This document shows positions 59,325 through 64,000 of a stretch of DNA of 64,000 bases, piece after piece. The DNA is from Lysobacterales bacterium (GTDB lineage Bacteria > Pseudomonadota > Gammaproteobacteria > Nevskiales > Salinisphaeraceae). A program made the translations under genes and the position numbers. The stretch spans positions 50,519 to 114,518 of the forward strand of contig PBAO01000015.1 in the NCBI GenBank assembly GCA_002715985.1, in the 5' to 3' direction. The notes under the pieces are model-generated. The model saw only the letters and a program-made list of their open reading frames with translations, did no database searches and was not told the origin of the DNA. The stretch's first letter is position 1, and the number at the start of each line of letters is the position of its first letter.

Positions 59325-59385
59325 ACGGGTCTGATAATCGTTGAGACAGCATCCCAGTTTATCGGGCTAACACGGCCGCGCCCAA

Positions 59386-60555
59386 CTACGGCCGGTTCAA
59401 CAGGCGCGCGTTGTCCTGACCCAGGCCCGGCGCCTGAGCCAGTGACGCCGGGCGCTCGCCGTTGATACAGACCGGGCAGGCCGGCGCTGCTCCCTCGACC
59501 ATGCCACGGGCCACGACCTGTGGGTGCGCGAGTGCGTCCTCGAGCGTCAAAACCGGTGTGACACACGCATCCACTTCGCCGAGGCGGCGCAACCACCAAG
59601 CACGCGAGCGGGTTCGAAACAGGCCCGCGAGCGCCCAGTGCACGGGCCGACTCCAGCGCGCGGCCTTGACCGGGTCAGCCAGCAGACGCTCGAGGCGCGT
59701 GACCAACCGCCTGTTGTCATGGCTGGCCACGGGCGTTCTGGCAGGTGCTGGGCGCATCAGGGGACGGTCTTGTCCACGCAGGACTGCCAACAGCCGTTTA
59801 AAGAACACCGGCTCCAGTGCCCCCACGGCCAGATCAAGCCCGTCACGACAGCGATAGATCCGATAGTTCGGCAAGGCGCCGGTCAGGATGTCGGCTCCGC
59901 GCGGCTGCGTATGGCCGCTGGCCTGAAGACGCGCAAACGCCGCGGATTGAAGCGCCAGGCTGCCATCGAGCATGGCCGCATCGATGAAACTGCCGCGGCC
60001 CGAACTGCGGGCGCCGATCACCGCGGCCAGTATGGCCATACCGGCAGTCAGCGCGCCGCCAGCCAGATCAGCGATCTGTACGTTGGACAACGCCGGGCGC
60101 CCCCGGGCCGGGCCGGTCTGATCGAGAACACCGGACAGGCTGAGATAGTTGATATCGTGCCCGGCAGCCGAAGCCATCGGACCGGTCTGGCCGTACCCGG
60201 TCAGCGCGGCATAGACGAGCGACGGCTGGCGCGTGGCCAACGTGTCGTAATCACAGCCGAGACGGGCCATCACGCCCGGCCGGAACGACTCGATGACCAC
60301 ATCGGCGTCCGCCACCAGCCCCATGAACGCCGAAACATCATCGGCATCGCTCAGATCGAGCGTGACGGAGGCCTTGCCGCGATTGACCTGCTCGAACAGC
60401 GCCGGCGACAGCGTGCGCGCATAGTCACCGCCCTCGGGGGCTTCGATCTTGATCACCTCGGCGCCGAGCTGTGCGAGATACTGGGTAAGGAACGGCCCTG
60501 GCAACAGCCGGGTCAGATCCAGTATCCGAACACCGCTCAGAACACCCGGTGCCAC
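59386..60555 (-). CDS. CaiB/BaiF CoA-transferase family protein (AMACR-like)
   Basis: GVLSGVRILDLTRLLPGPFLTQYLAQLGAEVIKIEAPEGGDYAR, NRGKASVTLDL, VVIESFRPGVMARLG. GTG start at 60555 overlaps the stop of the upstream small ORF. Confidence 0.92.
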   Translation of the reverse strand: MAPGVLSGVRILDLTRLLPGPFLTQYLAQLGAEVIKIEAPEGGDYARTLSPALFEQVNRGKASVTLDLSDADDVSAFMGLVADADVVIESFRPGVMARLGCDYDTLATRQPSLVYAALTGYGQTGPMASAAGHDINYLSLSGVLDQTGPARGRPALSNVQIADLAGGALTAGMAILAAVIGARSSGRGSFIDAAMLDGSLALQSAAFARLQASGHTQPRGADILTGALPNYRIYRCRDGLDLAVGALEPVFFKRLLAVLRGQDRPLMRPAPARTPVASHDNRRLVTRLERLLADPVKAARWSRPVHWALAGLFRTRSRAWWLRRLGEVDACVTPVLTLEDALAHPQVVARGMVEGAAPACPVCINGERPASLAQAPGLGQDNARLLNRP

Positions 60556-60689
60556 TACGACGCCTCGCGCGCGCCGTGCAGCGTCGCCCCGGCCATGAAG
60601 GCGATCACAGAGGCCGGCACGCGCGCCTTGGGTGAAAGGCCGGGCATGCTCGGACGAGCCTGTATCCATTGCACGAACGATCGACGCAT
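60555..60689 (-). CDS. Candidate small protein, 44 aa, unknown
   Basis: MRRSFVQWIQARPSMPGLSPKARVPASVIAFMAGATLHGAREAS; GGAGG SD 4 nt before ATG (TTCTGGAGGCACCATG); stop TAG overlaps next GTG start (TAGTG). Confidence 0.5.
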   Translation of the reverse strand: MRRSFVQWIQARPSMPGLSPKARVPASVIAFMAGATLHGAREAS

Positions 60690-60712
60690 GGTGCCTCCAG
60701 AATACGAGCCGG

Positions 60713-62953
60713 TCAGCCGTAGAAACGTCGCCGGCGCGGCGCGCGTGCCGCGGCCATGGCCTGCAGCACCGGTGCCGGAGTGAAACGCGCCCCGTGCAGA
60801 TCGGCGAGCATCCACAAGGTTTCGACGACGTGATCGATACCGAGCCGGTCGACATAGCGAAACGGCCCGCCGGTGAACGGCAAGAAGCCCAGCCCCAGCA
60901 CGGCACCGATATCACCCTGTAACGGGTCGGCGATCACGCCCTCGGACAGGCAGTGCGCCGCCTCGTTGACGAATGCCATGGTCGCCCGATCGACGATGTC
61001 CTGGGCCCCGGGATAAGCCCCGCCTTTGTGTACGCTGGGTGCCAGTACAGCCTCGAGCCGCGCGTTGACCGGACGCTGGCCGTGTTTCTTGGCGCTCTGG
61101 TAGTCATAAAATCCGGCACCGCTCTTGCGCCCGAGAAAACCGGCTTCGACCAGACGCGCCGCGGGGGCGGGCACGGCCATTCGCGGGCCGAACGCTGCCT
61201 CCAGAATCGGGCCCACCTTGACACCGACATCCACGCCGACTTCATCGAGCAGGGCAAGCGGCCCCACCGGAAAGCCGGCCTTGGTCAGCGCATCGTCGAT
61301 CGCCCGAACGCCGGCACCTTCACCGAGCAGACGGGCGGCTTCGTTCAGATAGGGCGATAGCACACGCGTGGTATAGAAGCCGGGCGCGTCGCGCACCACG
61401 ATCACCGTCTTGCCCTGCGCCCGGCCGAGCGACACGGCCGTGGACAGGGTTTTGCGAGAGGTCTGCTCGGTGGCGATGATCTCCAGCAGGGACATCTTGT
61501 CCACCGGCGAGAAATAGTGCATGCCCACCACATTTTCCGGACGGGCCGCGCGGGCCGCGATATCGCTGATCGGCAACGCCGAGGTGTTCGAAGCAAAGAT
61601 CTGATCGCCCCGCCCGGCTGTATCTGCCGCGGCCTCGCACACTGCAAGCATCTGCTGCTTGAGCGCCAGATCCTCGAACACAGCCTCGATGATCACGTCA
61701 CAGCCGGCGAGATCGGCGTCGCTGAGCGTGGTTACCAATCGAGCCAGGCGTGCATCTCGCTGATCAGCAGCCAGTGCCCCGCGATCGACTCGCCTGGCCA
61801 GTTCAGCCTCGATACGAGCGCGCCCGCGGGCCAGTCTCTCGCTATCCACATCCTTGAGCTGCACTGCGGCGGCGGTCCAATCCAGCGAAATCGAGGCGAT
61901 GCCGGTTCCCATCAAGCCGGCCCCCAGCACGCCGAGGCGCGTAACGGTGTGCGGCTTGGCGTTGCCGGTCCGGAAGTTGGCTTTCTTCAGCGTTTGCCCG
62001 GCGTGATGCAGATGTCGCAACGCATGCGAGACCTCGCCCGTCACCAACTCACCAAACGCCTTGGCCTCGGCCATCAGCCCGGCATGCGTGCCGCGCTCAT
62101 AGCCGATTTCCACCACGTCGATGAGGCGAGCGGCGGCCGGGTAATGACCACCGAGTCGGGCACGGGTTCGCGTGCGTGCCTGATCGAACAGGACATGGCG
62201 GCCCGGCCCGTTATCCTCCAGCGCGAACTCGGCCAGCCCGGCGCGACCGCGGGATACACGGGTTTGCAACTGTCGGTACCAAGAGCGCCGTTCAAGAAGA
62301 TCGCGCTTGTGCTGTTGTCGGGCCCGGGCGAGCGCCGTATCCAGCAGCTGATCGGCCGAGACCCGCGCATCAATCAGGCCCATCGTCTGTGCCTGGACTG
62401 GCGAGAGCGTGCGCCCGGTCAGCATCAGATCCAGACTGTCGCCGATGCCCACGAGGCGCGGCAGGCGCTGGGTCCCGCCGGCGGCCGGCACGAGGCCCAG
62501 CTTCACCTGCGGCATCGCAAACCGCGTGGCCGGCGTATCCGCGGCCACGCGCCCATCGCATACCAGCGCCAACTCCAAGCCGCTGCCCATACAGGTGCCT
62601 TCAATCGCGGCCACCACGGGAATCGAGAGCGCCGCCAGGCCAGCCAGACCTGCCTGTACGCGTCGACCCCACTGCTCGGCGGCGAGCGCGTCGGTAAAGC
62701 CGTCGAGCGAGGCGATATCGACGCCGGCCATGAAAGTGTCGGGCCTGCCCGATATGAGCACCAGGCCGCGAATATCGCGATCGGCTCGAATGACGGCGAT
62801 ACGCTCGATCAAGGCCTCGACCAGCGCGTCGGTGAGCACTGTCTCGCGATGCGCCGATACACCGAAGCGCAACACGGCAATACCGCCTGCGTGGTGCTCG
62901 AGACGGATCAAGGACGGCGAATCGGCCGCGTCAGGAGCCATGACATCGTTCAT
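60713..62953 (-). CDS. Bifunctional enoyl-CoA hydratase / 3-hydroxyacyl-CoA dehydrogenase (FadJ-like)
   Basis: IEGTCMGSGLELALVCDGRVAADTPATRFAMPQVKLGLVPAAGGTQRLPRLVG; LGVLGAGLMGTGIASISLDWTAAAVQLKDVD; NVVGMHYFSPVDKMSLLEII. Confidence 0.94.
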   Translation of the reverse strand: MNDVMAPDAADSPSLIRLEHHAGGIAVLRFGVSAHRETVLTDALVEALIERIAVIRADRDIRGLVLISGRPDTFMAGVDIASLDGFTDALAAEQWGRRVQAGLAGLAALSIPVVAAIEGTCMGSGLELALVCDGRVAADTPATRFAMPQVKLGLVPAAGGTQRLPRLVGIGDSLDLMLTGRTLSPVQAQTMGLIDARVSADQLLDTALARARQQHKRDLLERRSWYRQLQTRVSRGRAGLAEFALEDNGPGRHVLFDQARTRTRARLGGHYPAAARLIDVVEIGYERGTHAGLMAEAKAFGELVTGEVSHALRHLHHAGQTLKKANFRTGNAKPHTVTRLGVLGAGLMGTGIASISLDWTAAAVQLKDVDSERLARGRARIEAELARRVDRGALAADQRDARLARLVTTLSDADLAGCDVIIEAVFEDLALKQQMLAVCEAAADTAGRGDQIFASNTSALPISDIAARAARPENVVGMHYFSPVDKMSLLEIIATEQTSRKTLSTAVSLGRAQGKTVIVVRDAPGFYTTRVLSPYLNEAARLLGEGAGVRAIDDALTKAGFPVGPLALLDEVGVDVGVKVGPILEAAFGPRMAVPAPAARLVEAGFLGRKSGAGFYDYQSAKKHGQRPVNARLEAVLAPSVHKGGAYPGAQDIVDRATMAFVNEAAHCLSEGVIADPLQGDIGAVLGLGFLPFTGGPFRYVDRLGIDHVVETLWMLADLHGARFTPAPVLQAMAAARAPRRRRFYG

Positions 62954-63169
62954 GAAAAACCTGCATCATCAAAACGTGAACATTTTCGAATTCAGGCGCA
63001 ATCAAGCCGTTCCCTGTAACCCGAAAAAATTCGGATATCGGCCTCGAGCCGGCCTGTCACGCCAATAGGCGGCGTATCTTGTGTCTAGGCGGCCGTAAGA
63101 GGCGTCTGTGATCGAATGTACACTGCCAGCCAAGGGAATTGATCCCATCCAGCCAGCCCAGAACTACAG

Positions 63170-63189
63170 TTAACATCGCTCGATGTCAA
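63170..63189. promoter_or_regulatory. Near-perfect 20-bp palindrome, candidate operator
   Basis: TTAACATCG-CT-CGATGTCAA between divergent fadJ-like and TetR genes; one mismatch between arms. Confidence 0.6.
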
Positions 63190-63243
63190 AATACAGCCAT
63201 AACGAAAAAATCAAATGTAATGGGAATCACAGAGCGCAAGACC

Positions 63244-63879
63244 ATGACTGAGACTCGTCCCACCCCCCGGGGCACGTCCGCCTCGCGCCATGCCGGCAGT
63301 CGCGGCGCGTGTGAACGCATCGAGGCCGCCGCGCTCGCGTTGTTCGCCGAACGTCCGGCCGAACAAGTGCGTCTGAACGAGATCGCGGCCGCCGCCGGCG
63401 CCTCGTTGGCCACTATCTATCGTCATTACGACGACAAACAGGCCCTGCTCGAGGTGTGTCTTCTCAGATGGGCCGATACGCTGGCCAATCGGATGCTCGA
63501 ACACTTGCAGGCCGTGCACACCTATCGCGAGCGGCTGCACAAGACGTTCTGGGTGGTACTGGATTTCTTCGAGACCTATCCCGAAGTGGCGGCCATGTTG
63601 CTCAGCTCGGTCTATCCGCAGGCCATGCGACGGCATACCACCGATACACAGAAACACCTGACACGGCTTTTGACGGGCGTGCTGGCTGACGGTCAGGCCG
63701 CTGGGCTGCTCAATCAGCGCGTGAGCGAATCGGTGTTGCTGGATTATTTCTACGGCGTGCTGGCCCGGCTTGTCCAGATGCAGCCGCTGCGTCACGGCGA
63801 GCCGCGTCTGACCGACCAGCACGAGGAGCTTTTCGACATGCTCTGGCGCGCGCTGGCCGAGCCCGATCGCGGCGTGTGA
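63244..63879 (+). CDS. TetR family transcriptional regulator
   Basis: ERIEAAALALFAERPAEQVRLNEIAAAAGASLATIYRHYDDKQALLEVCLLRW; start MTETRPT. Confidence 0.92.
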   Translation: MTETRPTPRGTSASRHAGSRGACERIEAAALALFAERPAEQVRLNEIAAAAGASLATIYRHYDDKQALLEVCLLRWADTLANRMLEHLQAVHTYRERLHKTFWVVLDFFETYPEVAAMLLSSVYPQAMRRHTTDTQKHLTRLLTGVLADGQAAGLLNQRVSESVLLDYFYGVLARLVQMQPLRHGEPRLTDQHEELFDMLWRALAEPDRGV

Positions 63880-63953
63880 AAAAAATCGGTGTAGAAGCTG
63901 CAACGAAGATACCGTATAGTCCATCCGCATATCCGGATGGAGAGATATCTGAA

Positions 63954-64000
63954 ATGAGCCGTACCCTGTTTACTTCCGAATCGGTGACCGGTGGCCATCC
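63954..64000 (+). CDS. metK: S-adenosylmethionine synthetase (5' end only, truncated by window)
   Basis: ATG at 63954 translating MSRTLFTSESVTGGH, the MetK N-terminal signature. Confidence 0.9.
   Translation, partial: MSRTLFTSESVTGGH

Noticed and set aside
61517-63019. 500-aa plus-strand ORF opposite the fadJ-like gene
   Set aside because: Antisense frame of a well-supported multidomain enzyme; low-complexity composition.
1-64000. Search for CRISPR arrays, transposases/integrases, phage genes, rRNA and tRNA
   Set aside because: No regularly spaced direct repeats, no transposase/integrase motifs and no tRNA/rRNA-like sequence were noticed by eye; a tRNAscan-SE/Infernal/ISfinder run would be decisive.

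Overview
The window is a gene-dense, GC-rich chromosomal segment that looks gammaproteobacterial, possibly a halophilic Salinisphaera-like organism (inferred from gene content only; no marker search was run). I see no CRISPR array, rRNA, tRNA or intact mobile element. Most genes are housekeeping or central metabolism: apbC/mrp, metG, an rnfB-like ferredoxin, nth, pckA, an FKBP PPIase, argG, rnt, plsC, yihY, fadD, minCDE, fadE, a PqiC/MlaD/MlaF/MlaE-type lipid transport operon, an AcrAB-OprM-type RND pump with a divergent TetR regulator, MoxR/VWA, tkt-gap-pgk, an FMN riboswitch with ribB, a fadJ-like/CaiB operon and the start of metK. The least ordinary signals are: (1) a PHA synthase gene translationally coupled to two tandem PhaZ-like alpha/beta hydrolases, both with Gly in place of the nucleophilic Ser of the lipase box while the acid and His motifs remain; (2) a tandem paralogous pair of envelope proteins of no family I recognise; (3) a 44-codon ORF with a strong SD and a TAGTG stop/start overlap inside the fadJ-caiB operon; (4) several well-defined operator palindromes, one almost identical to the E. 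coli AcrR box as I recall it; (5) a 1223-aa Ig-like lipoprotein and a predicted Tat-exported ferritin-like lipoprotein.
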